Shown one piece after another: positions 11,332 to 23,139 of a stretch of 64,000 nt of DNA (its first letter is position 1; each line of letters opens with the position of its first letter). The notes below the pieces were generated by a model. That model was not told the DNA's origin and ran no database searches. It saw only the letters and a list, made by a program, of their open reading frames with translations. The position numbers and the translations under genes were made by a program. This DNA is from Ophioderma brevispina (lineage: Eukaryota; Echinodermata; Ophiuroidea; Amphilepidida; Ophiodermatidae), in contig JAMKCH010002870.1 of the NCBI GenBank assembly GCA_023653785.1, forward strand, positions 1 through 64,000, read 5' to 3'.

Positions 11332-11524
11332 CAGGGGTTTTCCCTCAATAGGCTGTTGGCCCCTCGGGCCAAATCTGGCCTGCCAACCATTAATTTTGGC
11401 CCTCTACTTGCTCTAAATATAAAGGGAACATAAAAGTTCAGGTTTGTGTATTTGGCCCTCATTAGGGAACTCTCAAACAGGTCGGCATTCTCTGGCCCCT
11501 TTGGCTAATATAAGGAGAACCCTG
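11332..11524. mobile_element. hAT-type MITE with 8 bp target duplication
   Basis: Terminal repeats CAGGGGTTTTCC (left) and CAGGGTTCTCC (right, inverted). Flanks are CCCTAAAG (11324-11331) and CCATAAAG (11525-11532), matching at 7 of 8 positions. The interior has ttggcccctcgggccaaat, typical of non-autonomous hAT elements. It is 193 bp and non-coding. Confidence 0.75.
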
Positions 11525-11532
11525 CCATAAAG

Positions 11533-12650
11533 AGTGATCAGGCAGGCTACCGTGTTTGCCTGCTTCAGATATAACCAAAACTGTATTTTTGAATTTTATA
11601 GAAACAAAATTCTCTCAAAAATTCAAAAAAACACTTTCCCAATTGTCTTAAAACTAACTTTATGCCTCCTCCCTGCCCTGCCCTCAATTGTCCATTTCAA
11701 ATCTATTCTCCCAAATTTTAAATGGCCAAAAATAACAAATTCTGTGGACCATAATCAGAAAAGTTATTAGCATGACAGTATTTCTCTTTCTCCACCCACA
11801 TGAGCTTAGGAGTAGATGGTCATTGCTGTGTTAATCTTTGGACAATTTTTGTTTGTTGTGCGTGTTGAATTTCTCCATGCAACCATCTTCCACAAGGGAT
11901 TAGAAAAATGCTGGAAGACCCCAACCCCGGTCACTGTTAACCCTTTTGCCACGTTCAGTTGATTGCAGTCTACACATTTTTGTTAATACAAAATTAAAGA
12001 AAACAAATGTCCAAAATGATGAAGAGGCATGACCATATCAGCATGAAAAATGCCTTCAAATGAGTCCAAACAAGCTGAGTAATTGGGTCAATTGAATCTT
12101 GAAAATTAAAACTTGGATAAAGTGTTCTTGAGGGGTCTTGACCTTTACATCCAGTTTAACAGGTTAGCCTTCCAGAAGGAAGGACCCACCTATAATACAA
12201 TCTGCCTGATTGCCCATTTGCAGGACACAATAAAGATAGCCCTCTGAGTAACCATCAAAATATGCTTCATATCTCTGTGTAAACCATACCACAATTCTTA
12301 TATCCTCTGATATTGTCCATTCATGATATACCATTCCAAGTAACCAATCAAACAAGTGCTTAGATTCAAAAGATAGGAAGGTATGCCCAGGGGGTTAAAT
12401 TTTTGCTCTTTTTGAAAGATTACAGCAATTACCACATACTTGGTCTCAACAAATCAGTATTGTATGTGCATTGTTCAACCTATTTGCAATCATGCAATGA
12501 TAAAAATTTTTGTTGCCTATCATGGCTTTTGCTAAATTTGGTGCATCAATGACAACTTTATTTACTTTGTCAATTATTTTTCCATTTTTTTTTAGCATTT
12601 TAGAGTCTATAATATCCATGTATATGCCTACATGTATTGTGAGAGCATAT
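11533..12650. other. Unassigned DNA
   Basis: No repeat copy, gene or RNA recognised. Short frames overlap on both strands without any familiar domain. Confidence 0.5.
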
Positions 12651-12654
12651 TTGT

Positions 12655-12990
12655 TTGGCTGTCTACAGTTTGGAAAAGCACAGGCCTCTTGACTGGCAAG
12701 CGTGAGTTCAAGCCCAACTTCGGTCTGCATTTTTTTTCCCTAGGCAAGCATACTTTCTTCCATATAACCTCGTCGGGCCTAGAGCTCATCTTGGGAGCTG
12801 TTCTGGGGAATATTCAATCTAAGTGCTGATAGGCAGTGTGGCGCTTTGTAAGGCATGTCTTTTTGTAGCAGCCACCGACATGAAGGAAAATGAGGTGTGA
12901 GATTCCTGAGGGCGGCGCTAATAATAATTGGCAAGAGACCCTGTGAGACTGTTTTGATGGTGATTAAACGCTATATAAAAACCTTTTATT
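12655..12990 (+). repeat. Probable SINE
   Basis: A box-B-like GAGTTCAAGCCC at about 12707-12718 near the 5' part is followed by a ~250 bp body ending in a gcgctaataataa region and gattaaacgctatataaaaa, then a T/A-rich tail (near 12965-13000), the usual layout of a SINE. Box A is weak. The 94-codon minus-strand frame 12446-12730 overlaps this repeat and is not a gene. Confidence 0.5.
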
Positions 12991-13097
12991 AATTAAATTA
13001 TGAAAAAATGTATAATTACGGCCGCTTGAAAACTCTGAACTAAAGACTGAAATACATTAGTGCTCGTTCAATGGTAATCCACTTAACACATTCCCTC

Positions 13098-13230
13098 TGT
13101 GGCCCATGGTATGTCTCACGCCAGAAAGCGAGAGGCTCCGGGTTTCGAAGACCGTGTATGTTTTTCGTCTTATTAGTTTTCCTGTGCTCGCACATTTCCT
13201 TCTCTCCGGACTTCTATATAAAATTATTAT
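13098..13230 (+). repeat. tRNA-derived SINE head
   Basis: Box-A-like TGGCCCATGGTATGTC followed by a ...GCGAGAGGCTCCGGGTTTCGAA box B carrying one extra T. The long variable-arm-like spacing resembles a Leu/Ser tRNA. The extra base and poor acceptor pairing argue against a working tRNA. It ends at a (TTA)n/(GTTA)n tract near 13216-13250. Confidence 0.55.
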
Positions 13231-13319
13231 TATTATTAGTTAGTTAGTTAACCCACTAGTACATTTGATTCTGATTCTGAGCAAATTTAAATCCAGTTTT
13301 TTGTCCCAGCTAAACGGGG

Positions 13320-13560
13320 GTTCACCTCCACTCCAGTAATACTGCTGTGTGAGGATTTATTGGAGCAAAGATAATGGACCGGATGCCCTCCCTGACACCA
13401 ATCCATAGTTTTCGGCAGTGGGCCTCGCCTTTGGGCAACCCACGCCCACCCATGCAAGGCAGATGTGCTGGATGGCTGCCATTTAGCTCTCGCCCTGTGT
13501 AGGTAGATCTTCTTTTTCCATTTACCATGTAACCAGCTACCATCCTCATCGGATTTCCTT
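13320..13560 (-). repeat. Possible LINE or SINE 3' fragment
   Basis: On the minus strand the phrase GGTGTCAGGGAGGGCATCCGG (split here as GGTGTCAGGGAGGG and GCATCCGG) resembles the 3' portion of common animal retroelements. A 75-codon frame spans it with no recognisable reverse transcriptase residues. Assignment is tentative. Confidence 0.3.
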
Positions 13561-14570
13561 AGAAACCGTTGTTGTTGTTTTATTCATTATTGGCTTGAGT
13601 AAGATTTTTGTTTCCATTGCCTTTTGTTTATCCTCCATCAGACAGTCCGACAACAAATCATATTTTGTCAGTGGCCGTTAGCCACCCACCATCCATTCAT
13701 CTCCAAAGAGTCTCCCAATAGTTGACAACCACTGATAAAACGATGTCTTGATGTTAGCACTTTGATCTTCTTGGGATTCCCTTTCTCTCTATGCTGATTG
13801 CTAAGGAGGGGGGGTAAGGAAAGGATAGTGTAGTTCTGAGGTGTCTACTCGATTCAAGGGAAGAGGGGAGGGGAGAAGGACCGGGTTGGGCTCTGCAAGA
13901 GGGCAGGATTGTGAGCGGTTTGCGGTGGGGGATTTCATTCTTACTTAATTGCACAAATAACAATCAAAAAAGAAAAAAATATTCCTAGGGACTGATAGCT
14001 AGGGAAATTAACCAATCAGCTTGAATATTTTTATTTTAAAAGGATAATCAAGAAACTGTTATTATCGATATTATGAGATCCTACACGCACTGATACGTGT
14101 AACATCAATAACCGAGATAAAATCTGACGATGGTTAGTAGTAAAATAAACACTTTACATTGAGGTTTTTCTATGTAGAGACTCTAAGGCCCATTGCCTTG
14201 ATTGTTGCTTATTTTGAGGGAGATCTGTTAATCTTGATTAGTGAATAAAGCATGTACCCACACTTAATTATAAGATAGGATCTCAGGGCACACTAACGAA
14301 TGTTGTCTCATGCATGGTGTTTTTACCCGCAACTAGTATCCAAATCACATGACAAATGCAGATCAAATGAAACTCTGGACTGGGGTATTTATAGAGTTGG
14401 ACCATTTTTAATTAACCTAAAACTGCATAAAATGCCATGTTAAAATTTCATCACTGCAGACTGTGGAACTGGACGTAGAGTAATGACACTCTTAGTTTTT
14501 AAATAATGTTGTTTCTGAAGAACTGCCAAACCCCACCTGAAATGCATATTTATATATTTAAAAAAAAATG
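13561..14570. other. Unassigned DNA
   Basis: Nothing with a second copy in this window was noticed. The frames here lack recognisable domains. Confidence 0.5.
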
Positions 14571-14574
14571 ATTT

Positions 14575-14605
<31 letters not shown>

Positions 14606-14607
14606 TT
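14571..14607 (+). repeat. (TTTA)n microsatellite
   Basis: Continuous ttatttatttattta units. Similar tracts occur near 34861-34895 and 48810-48843. Confidence 0.95.
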
Positions 14608-14754
14608 TATAATGTAGGAATTAATCGATAAATAGTCTTAACAGAACAGGCAGTTCTCGAACCACAATTCTCGCCTGCTTCCGCGCATAGCTGTAAGACA
14701 AAGAGCAGCAGACAAGATTGCATTGTATGAATATCAGGGTGTTCCCAAAACGTT

Positions 14755-15495
14755 GTGCAAGCAGATACGTTGAAGTATTGCAGATATCCCCCTCACCAAC
14801 ACCCACCCCCTCCCCAATACCCCGCAACACAACAACCCCGCACACAACCCCTGCAACACCCCCAACCACCCCTCCCCCAACACCCCGCAACACCCACCCC
14901 CGCACCCAACACCCTCGCAAACACCCCACCCCATCACCCGGCCACAACTCCCTACCCCCTCCCCAACACGCCCGCAACACCCCCACCCCCGCCAACACAC
15001 CCCACAACACCAAAACCCCCCCGCAACACCCAAAGATCCCTAACACCCCACCCCTCCCGCAACACCCCCACCGCCTTCTCCCACACCCTGCAAAACCCCA
15101 CCCCCAACAACCGCCACCCCGCCACCCTAGCCACCCCTCCCCCAACACCCTGCAGCAGATACAGTGAAGGAATTGCAGATAATCCCCCTCACCAACCCCC
15201 AACCGCCCTCCCCCAACACCCTGCAACACCCACCCCGCAACACCCACCCCCCCCACCACCACAACACTCCACCCCTCCCAACACCCCACAACACTACTCA
15301 CTCCACCCCCCTCCCCAACACCCCACAACACCAACACCCCACCCCCTCCCAACACCTCGCAACACTCTACCCCCCTAGTTCCCCAACACCCCTTCACCAC
15401 CCCCTCCCCAACACGCCACCCCTCCCAACACTCCTCCCCTCCCAACACCCCGCCTCCTTCCCCAACACCTCTCCCTCTCAACACCCCACCGGCTC
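14755..15495 (+). repeat. C-rich array of family G, internally duplicated (~393 bp)
   Basis: About 740 bp of C-rich, G/T-poor sequence. The leader gcagatac.ttgaag.attgcagat followed by atccccctcaccaa occurs at about 14760 and again at about 15153, so the array consists of two tandem blocks of about 393 bp. A 305-codon minus-strand frame (14621-15538) is a product of skewed composition, rich in Gly, Val, Cys and Trp, and is not a gene. Confidence 0.85.
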
Positions 15496-16790
15496 CATGT
15501 AACACAGAATTTTTGGCATATCCAATGTACTGTTTCACAGCGATAGAGGCAATTACGCTATTTAATTAGATCAATTGCATCACAAAATGCCCTTTAATTG
15601 CCCACTTGCCATTTGACCTACCTAGATTCACACAAAAGGATGTAATGGCAGGACTAGTCTTTCATGTAGCAAAGTAATTTTGCCTATCTGATGTACCGTT
15701 TCAGCGATACAGCCATTATTCCTATTTAATCTCTCATTTGCATACTTAAGCCGCAATATTCACATACCTTTCAATGGCCAAAGATCCACACCATAACAAG
15801 GCAGGCTTTCATGAAGTTGAAGTCCTTTTGTGTATCCGATGTACCGTTAAAAAATTATAGCAATTACGACAATTTTATGCAATGTTAATTAGCTGATTTG
15901 CATACCTATTAACCCACAAACTCCCAAAATCTATCAGTCGAGAACCCTCTTCACGCCGCGTTCCTTACATGTTACATCATTATATTCCTTACGAACTTTA
16001 GATAACTTGTACAAGCCTTGCGGGAAAATTCTTAATTATGCAAATTAGACACGTAATCTTGCATATTTTCATGCCCAATATGGCCACTTACCCAATTATT
16101 GATTTACACAAAAGATGCATGGCATGTATTCTTTCATGCATGAATGATTTTGCCTTATTCTGATGTACTGTTTCAGAGATACAGTAATTAACGCATATTT
16201 ATTAGCTCCTTTGCATACTTAAGCTGCATATATCATGCACTTTCAATTGCAAAAAAAGAATGCGGCACCATGATAGGCTTTCAAAAAAAAAAATGCATTT
16301 GAAGTAATTTCTGTATCCGATGTACATTTTCAAAAGTAAATAGCAAGTTACGCTTGATTTTTTGCATATTAATTAGCTCATTTGGCATACTTAATTTGCC
16401 CGAATACGCCCGAAATCTAAACAGTTCGAGAACTCTCCGCCACATCGGTCGCTTCCACCAAGTTTTCATCCTTATAATACCCCTTACGGAACCCCAAAAC
16501 CTTGTACACACTTTCCAGGAAAATTTTTTGTAAATTATGCAAATTAGATACTTAATTAGCATCTGTTCTCCCAAAATCTAATCAGGTCGAGAACTCATGA
16601 CCCCCTCGGGTTTCCACCAACGTTACAGTCCTTGTAGCCCTTATGGGACCATCCAGATAATTCGACACAAGCAGTGAAAAACGGACGGCGGGCCGGACGG
16701 CCGCATGACAGACAGACAGACAGACTGACAGACAGACCGGCAAGACAGACAGTAGATCAGAGCAGAAATTGATTACTAATCTCTGCCGAA
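15496..16790 (+). repeat. Composite repeat family G, copy 2, with ~470 bp tandem duplication
   Basis: AT-rich modules recur: gatgtac.gtttca.agatacag at about 15689 and 16162, and the following module at about 15838 and 16318, so the block is a tandem duplication with a ~470 bp period. Octamers ATTTGCAT/ATGCAAAT occur at 15736-15743, 15896-15903, 16038-16045 and 16537-16544. It ends in a GGAC-rich and (ACAG)n tail (16680-16755). The terminal hairpin present in the other copies is missing. Confidence 0.75.
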
Positions 16791-17019
16791 AAAGTTCAGG
16801 CTAGACAAAAGACCATCAAATCAACATCCACTAAATCATCTGAGGATTTTAACTTTCCTCCACACATTTTGGCATTATAAAGACATGATTTGTTTTAGTG
16901 TTTTTTTCCTTTATTTCCTCAAAATTCCCAATTTTATTTTCATTCACTAATTTTCACAGCATATATCAATCAAACCTTTTAGGTGTTTTAATTTTAAGTA
17001 ATGTTTCTGCAGCAAATAA

Positions 17020-17115
17020 AAGGTAAGGTATCTATTGATTGTCTAATCTAAATGAAACCACTACATATCACAGAAAATATAGATGACTTAAAATCTTCTC
17101 ATTGCACCTTTTTAA
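17020..17115 (-). mobile_element. TTAA MITE family B fragment
   Basis: The end ctcattgcacctttttaa (TTAA at 17112-17115) and the phrase cactacatat.aca match the 26130-26221 end of the family B copy at 25831-26221. The opposite end was not identified. Confidence 0.5.
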
Positions 17116-17263
17116 ATTATGTTAAAACTGTACATTTGCTTATTGCTGCAAAAATTATAACATATCAGATGGAACTAGTGCTGTTGGGCTCGTGCATTAG
17201 ACGTATTTACATATCAGCCACATATTTGTCTCCTTTTTTCTCTCAAAAGTAATTATCCACAAT

Positions 17264-17545
17264 GGGTTGGGGGGGAGGTGGTTTGGGGGGGGGGGGGGGT
17301 GGGGGTGGTTGGTGGGGGGGGGGGGAGGCAACGTGTATTCAGGGGGGACGGTGAGTCTGGAAAGTTAGGGGGGTGGGGTGTGAGGGGGGGAGACGCTGGG
17401 TAGAGATGATGGAGTGGGGGGTGGCGACGAGGGGAGGGGGAGGGGGGAGCGGGGAGAAGAACCTTGGGGAGTGGTGGGAGTGGGGGGTGTATGTGAGGGG
17501 GGCTGGGGTGTTGGGAAGGAGGCCGGTGTTGGGAGTTGGCGGCTG
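17264..17545 (+). repeat. G-rich low-complexity tract
   Basis: Long runs of G (for example 17286-17300 and 17315-17326) with few C or T. It is the mirror composition of the C-rich arrays in family G, but no family G modules flank it. Many adjacent G-runs make the plus strand a strong G-quadruplex candidate. Confidence 0.85.
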
Positions 17546-17593
17546 GAGCTGTTTTTAACCTATTAACGAAGGGTTTCAGAGGTGATGTATACA

Positions 17594-18241
17594 TTAAAGG
17601 GATAAACAGTGATAAGCGAGAAAATTGAAAAAATGTGGAAAGGCATTTTTTAACCTACAAATCATTGGAGAAGTGTGTACATTTCCATATAACAAACCAC
17701 AAATAGTGAAAAAAAATAAAGTATTTGAGAAAATTTTCTGTACAATTGTACCCCGTCATGCGTGGTCATACATTGTGAAGTAGCGCTTGCCGGAATGAAT
17801 GGCAATACCTCATTTTGCAGTCAATGGGACTTCTTATAAAACGTCTACCCATATGTCTCCCAAATAGACATACGGGGTGGTGTCTCAAAATTTACACTAA
17901 CACTGATTGTGGTTTGAACACCAGTACAGAATTAAAACAAAGATCAAAGAAATGTTTGGTTTGAGGTCAAACTGTCTCTACTGATCATGGTAAACATAAC
18001 ATGCTTAAATATGGGCTTTCACCGGGAAGGCTTTTTTAAATCTCTAGTCGGAATTTTTTGATATGCACGTATAAAATTACAGAATCCGGATAAAATGTAT
18101 GGCTCCCTTTAATACATAATTGAAAACCAACCTCTTGCAGGTTATATTCTCATATCTATGCCAGTAACAACAACTACAAAATATGATTTTGATGATTTTG
18201 TTTATGTTTTTGATTATCCAAATCGCTGCTTATCCCTTTAA
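17594..18241 (+). mobile_element. TTAA MITE family E, copy 1 (648 bp)
   Basis: TTAA at 17594-17597 and 18238-18241. Inverted ends are TTAAAGGGATAAACAGTGAT and TTAAAGGGATAAGCAGCGAT. It aligns with the reverse complement of 49046-49934 after removing an inserted family F element from that copy. At 17650-17653 it retains the intact TTAA that is the insertion site in the other copy. Confidence 0.88.
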
Positions 18242-18404
18242 CACCACTTGAGGTTTGACCTCAAGCCTTTCCATAAGTTTTCTTGTCCTCGATCCATCTT
18301 GTCTCCCGATTTGAGCATCTGCTGAGTTTATGGTGGTCAAGCAAGCCCATAGACCCAACCCAATTGATTTCAAGCCACGCAATAGCCCAAACTGTGCTCC
18401 TTAC

Positions 18405-18419
18405 AGCGCCCCCTGGTGG
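18405..18419 (-). promoter_or_regulatory. CTCF-consensus-like site
   Basis: On the minus strand 18419-18405 reads CCACCAGGGGGCGCT, which fits every position of the commonly cited CTCF core CCASYAGRKGGC. A single match in 64 kb can arise by chance or inside a repeat. Binding is inferred only. Confidence 0.45.
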
Positions 18420-19011
18420 TTAGGCTTTTGTGTCAATTCACGCCACTAGCAACCGAACAATTGGGACATTCACTAGTGCCACCCAAGTGCTTTGGTGTAA
18501 ATAGGGTCATGCAGCTATGGGCCCAATAGAGCAGATTTAACTTCTTGGCTGCCCGGGGTGGTCATGCAAACGTGTCAATACTGGGCTACTGCGAATCTTT
18601 GCAGATATTTTTGTCGCTGGCCAGAAAATGGTGAGGTATGGTCAATGTAGCTGGTCCCCACTAATTTTTAGATTTCCCAAACAACATATGCTTTCTCAAA
18701 AAATGTTTAGCCAATTTCTGAATACTCACACATGAAATAAAATGTTGAAAGGGAACCCACCAAACATACAATGTGCCTGGGAAATCAAAAAGATGCAATT
18801 ATCACCAGAAAGACTTCAAAAATAATTAAAGTTAAAAAATTGAATGAGTTAAATCATGTGTTTATAATAATTACAAAATGTCTCATCCAATAAATGGTGC
18901 CATTTTACTTTCTCATTTCATATTAAATGAATACAGTTTAATTTGGAAAACAACTGTATCATTTCAATAGAGCAAGAGATGTTTGTTTCTAAAGGCACTA
19001 TAAATAATATT
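18420..19011. other. Unassigned DNA
   Basis: No feature recognised other than short AT-rich stretches. Confidence 0.5.
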
Positions 19012-19088
19012 GAGGGTTTAGTGCAAAAAGGCCCCATCTGCAATAGCTGGCAGCTATTGCAGATGGGGCCTTCTTGCACTAAACCCTC
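19012..19088. repeat. Near-perfect 77 nt hairpin
   Basis: Arms of about 38 nt (starting GAGGGTTTAGTGCAA and ending TTGCACTAAACCCTC) pair with essentially one mismatch, the A/C opposite position beside AAGGCC. The tip is CAATAGCTGgCAGCTATTG. The size fits a microRNA or siRNA precursor, but such perfect arms are more typical of a small foldback transposon. Confidence 0.85.
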
Positions 19089-19115
19089 GATATATGCATA
19101 AGCATATACATAATT

Positions 19116-19253
19116 ACAACCTTTAGATTTCATGTTTATGCGGGTGCAGATGCATAAGAGATTTAATGCCTAACTTTCTGTGCAAGAATGCAAGATGTGG
19201 GAAGTTAGGCATTGTTTCTTATGCACCTGCACCCACACAAATCTAAAGGTTGT
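19116..19253. repeat. Second, larger imperfect hairpin
   Basis: Left segments ACAACCTTTAGATTT, GGGTGCAG, TGCATAAGA and AATGCCTAACTT pair with right segments GAAGTTAGGCATT, TTATGCA, CTGCACCC and AAATCTAAAGGTTGT, around a loop of about 25 nt. It lies 27 bp from the hairpin at 19012-19088. Confidence 0.8.
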
Positions 19254-19999
19254 TACAATGAATTTGCAGGAGTAGTATGAAACTGAAGAAGGGGTAAGTC
19301 CACAGAATTCTCATAGCTTTTTTAAACTAAAAATTGACCAAAATTGAAGACAACAGCATAGTTTAATAAATTATTCTCCTTTCAATTGCTCAATGCAGGA
19401 AGTGCCTAAATGAATAGGGGTTTCCAACATTTACTAAAATATCCTGTTTTATCTTTATTAGGTTGCCTTTAATCTTGTATCACTTGCAAAATATGTTAGT
19501 GTACCTATACTTGCTACTAAATGCAAAGATTTGATTTTTAATGATTTCTTTTATTTGATTTGGCAAATCACTATGAGTGTCTTTCACCCTAAATTGTTGA
19601 TAAAGATTGTCTTATTTGGTTAGGCCAAAAAAAAAGTTTGTCAATGTGAAAAATGCAAATGCGAAACTACATCCTGCGCAATTGCAAATTCTACAAAATT
19701 TCATTGCGGGCAAATACAATTTTTCTTAATTATTTTTTTTTCAGAATCTTCCATCCTATATCTTTGTACACAGTTGAAATAGCCAGTAAAACAGTGAATT
19801 GGTTCATGTCACAGCCAGTGAAGTAATTGTGCTGTCCAATTATTTTGATTAATTGGTCAGTTGGCTGAGGGAGGATACTGATTGGTTGAGATAGTTTAAG
19901 GATGATCCATTTTTTGGAGGGGAGGTTTCATGAGTTTTGTCTTGCTGTCTTCTGGTTTTATTTCTTAGTGCTTTCTGTTCTTGGTGGTAATTGGTTCCT
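19254..19999. other. Unassigned AT-rich DNA
   Basis: No repeat copy or gene recognised. Confidence 0.5.
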
Positions 20000-20740
20000 G
20001 GTGTCATGTGGACAACTAGGCAGTGTATAGTGTCAGGGTCAATTGGGATGAGGTATGATGTTGGGTATCAGGTATAAGGTGTCTGGGGTTTGGTGCAGGT
20101 CAGGAATTTGGTTACCAAGTGTTGGGTTGTTGTCAGATGTTGGGTGATTGGTTTGGGTGTCGATGAAGAGTAAATTGAGATGTTAAGGTGTCATGGTGTT
20201 GGTGTAAAGTGGGAGATGTGAGGGTCAGGTATGCAAGTCGTCATGATGATGGGTGTCGGGTCAGGTTGGGTGTCGGGTGTCAGCTGTGGGTGTATGTTGT
20301 TTTTTTGAGGTCTCAGATAGTTGAGTGTTCGTGGTGTAGTGTTGATGTGGGATGTCAGGGGGGGGTGGAACGGGGTAAGAGGGGTGTGTAATGGGGCCAT
20401 CGGTCAGATGGTGTGGGTAATAGGGGGGGTGGGTGTCAGGAGTTGGGTGTCAAGTTTTTTTAAGTTTCGGGGTGTCATGTGGAATGTCGGAGGTGTGTTC
20501 AGGGTTGGGACCATGTGGGCATGGTGTAAGGTTTTTCAGTAGATATTGTGTGGGTGTAAAGGTGTTGTGATGTATGTTGTGTCAGGTGTTTGGTTGTAGT
20601 TTGGGTGTAAAGTTTCAGGGGTCGATTGTGGGTGTCGGTTTAGGTTGTTGGGGCCAGATGGTTATTGTAGGATGTACTGGAGCCAGTGTTCTGGTGCCAG
20701 AACTGGGGTCTGGTGTTATGGTTATTGGTTCCTAGTTTAT
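20000..20740 (+). repeat. G/T-rich degenerate minisatellite
   Basis: Irregular repeats of ggtgtcaggt and gggtgtcggg-type words with very little C or A over ~740 bp. Open frames on both strands (67-73 codons) follow from the skew. Confidence 0.7.
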
Positions 20741-22300
20741 GGTTGTGCATATTTACCTTCTCTAACATGAAATTAAAAGGAGCACATTAGATCTTGAAAA
20801 CAAATATATGATAAAATTGGGATGGATTTTTTTCAATACTCCCAGTAATTGTGCTCATATGTTTATAAAAATTTGTGCTTGTCACTGCTACCGGCCTGCA
20901 CAATTTTTTTTAAAACTAGCTGACCAATACTTGGAGCATTGTGCGCAAAAGCCATCCAATTTTATATCAAAAAATTTTTTTAATTTTTTTAATTTTTTTA
21001 ATGCAATTAAAAAAATTAACATTTTAGTGACGCACACAACACACATACACAAATACACAACAATACACAAACAGAGTCATACACAGCTTAAATAGGGTTT
21101 TTGGAGTTTGCCCCTGTAGTTAATAAATTTTGGCACTGCCAATCTATGAAAGCATTTCGTTGACTATTTGCAATGGTTAGCAGCCTGATCTGCCTGCATT
21201 ACGGTTTGATGATAAGGATCACCACATACCATGACAAAACCGCTTGCTTGGGATAGCCAGAAAAGAACATTGCATTAGATAGTCTATGATGTTGAATACT
21301 AGATCACTGCAAGCTTTGACACCTATTTGTTTTAGTGATGGTGGGGAAGAGATCTCCTGAATTATAGGACAATCCCCCCATACTCCCCTGAGTACTTTCT
21401 TAATCTTTAGATGATTTTCTATTCTATAGTGTCAATAAGGAGTTCCTCGTTCTTCGCTTGGTCCTCGCTCTTCCGCTCGCAAAACAATTTCCCATATATA
21501 TAATGCCATCAGATTGGGTGGTGGGCTGAGATTTTAGGTCTTCATTTTTTTAAAACCTTCTCCTTTTTACTTATTCCTGAAGACTTTCCAACAGATAGTA
21601 ACAATCACCAGAGATTATTGTAGCTCTAAGTGAGTCAAAATTGTTTTTTTGTCAGGGTCAACACTTTTTCTTCAATAAACTAAAACCCATCCCCATTAAA
21701 TCTAATGTTTATCCCTAACATCTTATACACTTCTATAAGTTTCCCACAGTTTCCAAAGCAACGCGCAAATCCCAGCATAGATGCTGACGCGTTGTCGATG
21801 CCCAAAACTCTGGTCAGGCAAACGATCGTTCACCAGGACATGCCCATGCACGTTCCATGTCTGTCACACCATGCTCATATCTAATAAACCGCATTGAAAT
21901 TATTTCCAATGTTATTTTAGTCAATATTGGCCCAGGGGGGCACTTTTCCGTCTCTACTGGCTCCGCCTGTTACATCAATAACTTCCTGTTTTCCTTTTGA
22001 CGGATCTCAGGGACGTCTCCCTAGGCAAACATTTTAACCTTCTGGAAGCAGCGATTCCCTAATGTGGGAACAGATTATGTCAATGTCCAGAGGGAGGTTG
22101 TTGGAGATCCCCATAATGCATATTGTATTATTAGGAACTTTTCCACCAATATGAACCCATAGTGCCCATAACCCCATGCATTCCAAAGACTGGACAACCC
22201 AAATTATGCAATTTGAATCAATTGTCTAAAATGAAGTCTTTGTTGTCTCCAATCTCCCTATAATGCTCTTTTGTACTTAAAGAACTACTGCTTGTAATAT
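20741..22300. other. Unassigned DNA with a TTTTTTAA low-complexity patch
   Basis: At 20968-21005 a tttttttaa word repeats about four times. At 21762-21797 there is a short interrupted palindrome (CAACGCG...CGCGTTG around GCATAGATGC). No gene recognised. Confidence 0.45.
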
Positions 22301-22303
22301 ACA

Positions 22304-22815
22304 TTATTTAACATAAAGAAGCACTATCCGTCCCGGCCTCCAACCCCCCACTCACCCCATTTACCCTGTATTTGTTATCATTACAAAAATACATTCGTGC
22401 CCCGAGGGTCACATGAGTGCACCGAAGGTCCCAAGGGTCAACCAGCAATGTCCACCCACCCCGCCCCCTCCTTTCCACCAGTTGCATCAATCGTAGCCCT
22501 TACGGAACTCATCTGGCATGCAAAAATTAAAGGGTTCCATTTTGACGCAGCCAAAGGTTGACATGAGGACAAGGGTCGCATGAGGTCACCCAACATGTCA
22601 CTCTATAAATCTACCCCTATGCCCGCTAAGTCCCCGCCCCCTCCTTTCCCCATCCACCAATTAAATCACCGGACCCTTATTGGAACTCAACGGCATGCAA
22701 TACTTAATGGTTACATTTTGACCACAGACAACACACACATATACACACCACACAGACATACGACAAGAGTAATCCCTTAGTGCCTTCTGCAATCTTGGCA
22801 GACGACACAATGCAT
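22304..22815 (+). repeat. Two tandem units of ~160-180 bp, family G-related
   Basis: Each unit has a gggtcrcatgag phrase, ccccgccccctcctttcc, a ccacca.tt..atca phrase and cccttacggaactc-type ending (near 22405-22520 and 22567-22700). The last phrases are shared with family G. It ends with an ACAC-rich stretch and gtgccttctgcaatcttggcagacgacac, also seen near 7806. Confidence 0.6.
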
Positions 22816-23139
22816 ATATTTTTCTTATTTTCATCTCAAAAATATATTTTGCTGATGGAAACTGTTTCCAATATGATGCTACACGCTAAACATGGATTGT
22901 TTACAGTTACCATAACCAGACCTTTGTAAATGGGGTGGGTGAAAATGGGTCCATTGAATTATCTTAGTGAAAATTTGACCCTTCTCCATATACCTGTACA
23001 ACAGTCAGTTCTTTTGAGTGGGTGGGGGTTAGGCAGGGGAAATGTTTCTAAAAAGTGGGGCCCACTGTCCCCTTGCAACCCACCCTGTCCTGCTGGGTTA
23101 TACAACTGCTTCTGCAGCAACTAAAAAACTACAAAAATA

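Noticed and set aside
14621..15538. 305-codon open frame on the minus strand (and 149-207 codon frames on plus)
   Set aside because: It lies in the C-rich, G/T-poor array; the translated protein is low-complexity Gly/Val/Cys/Trp and open frames appear in most phases on both strands, as expected from the skew.
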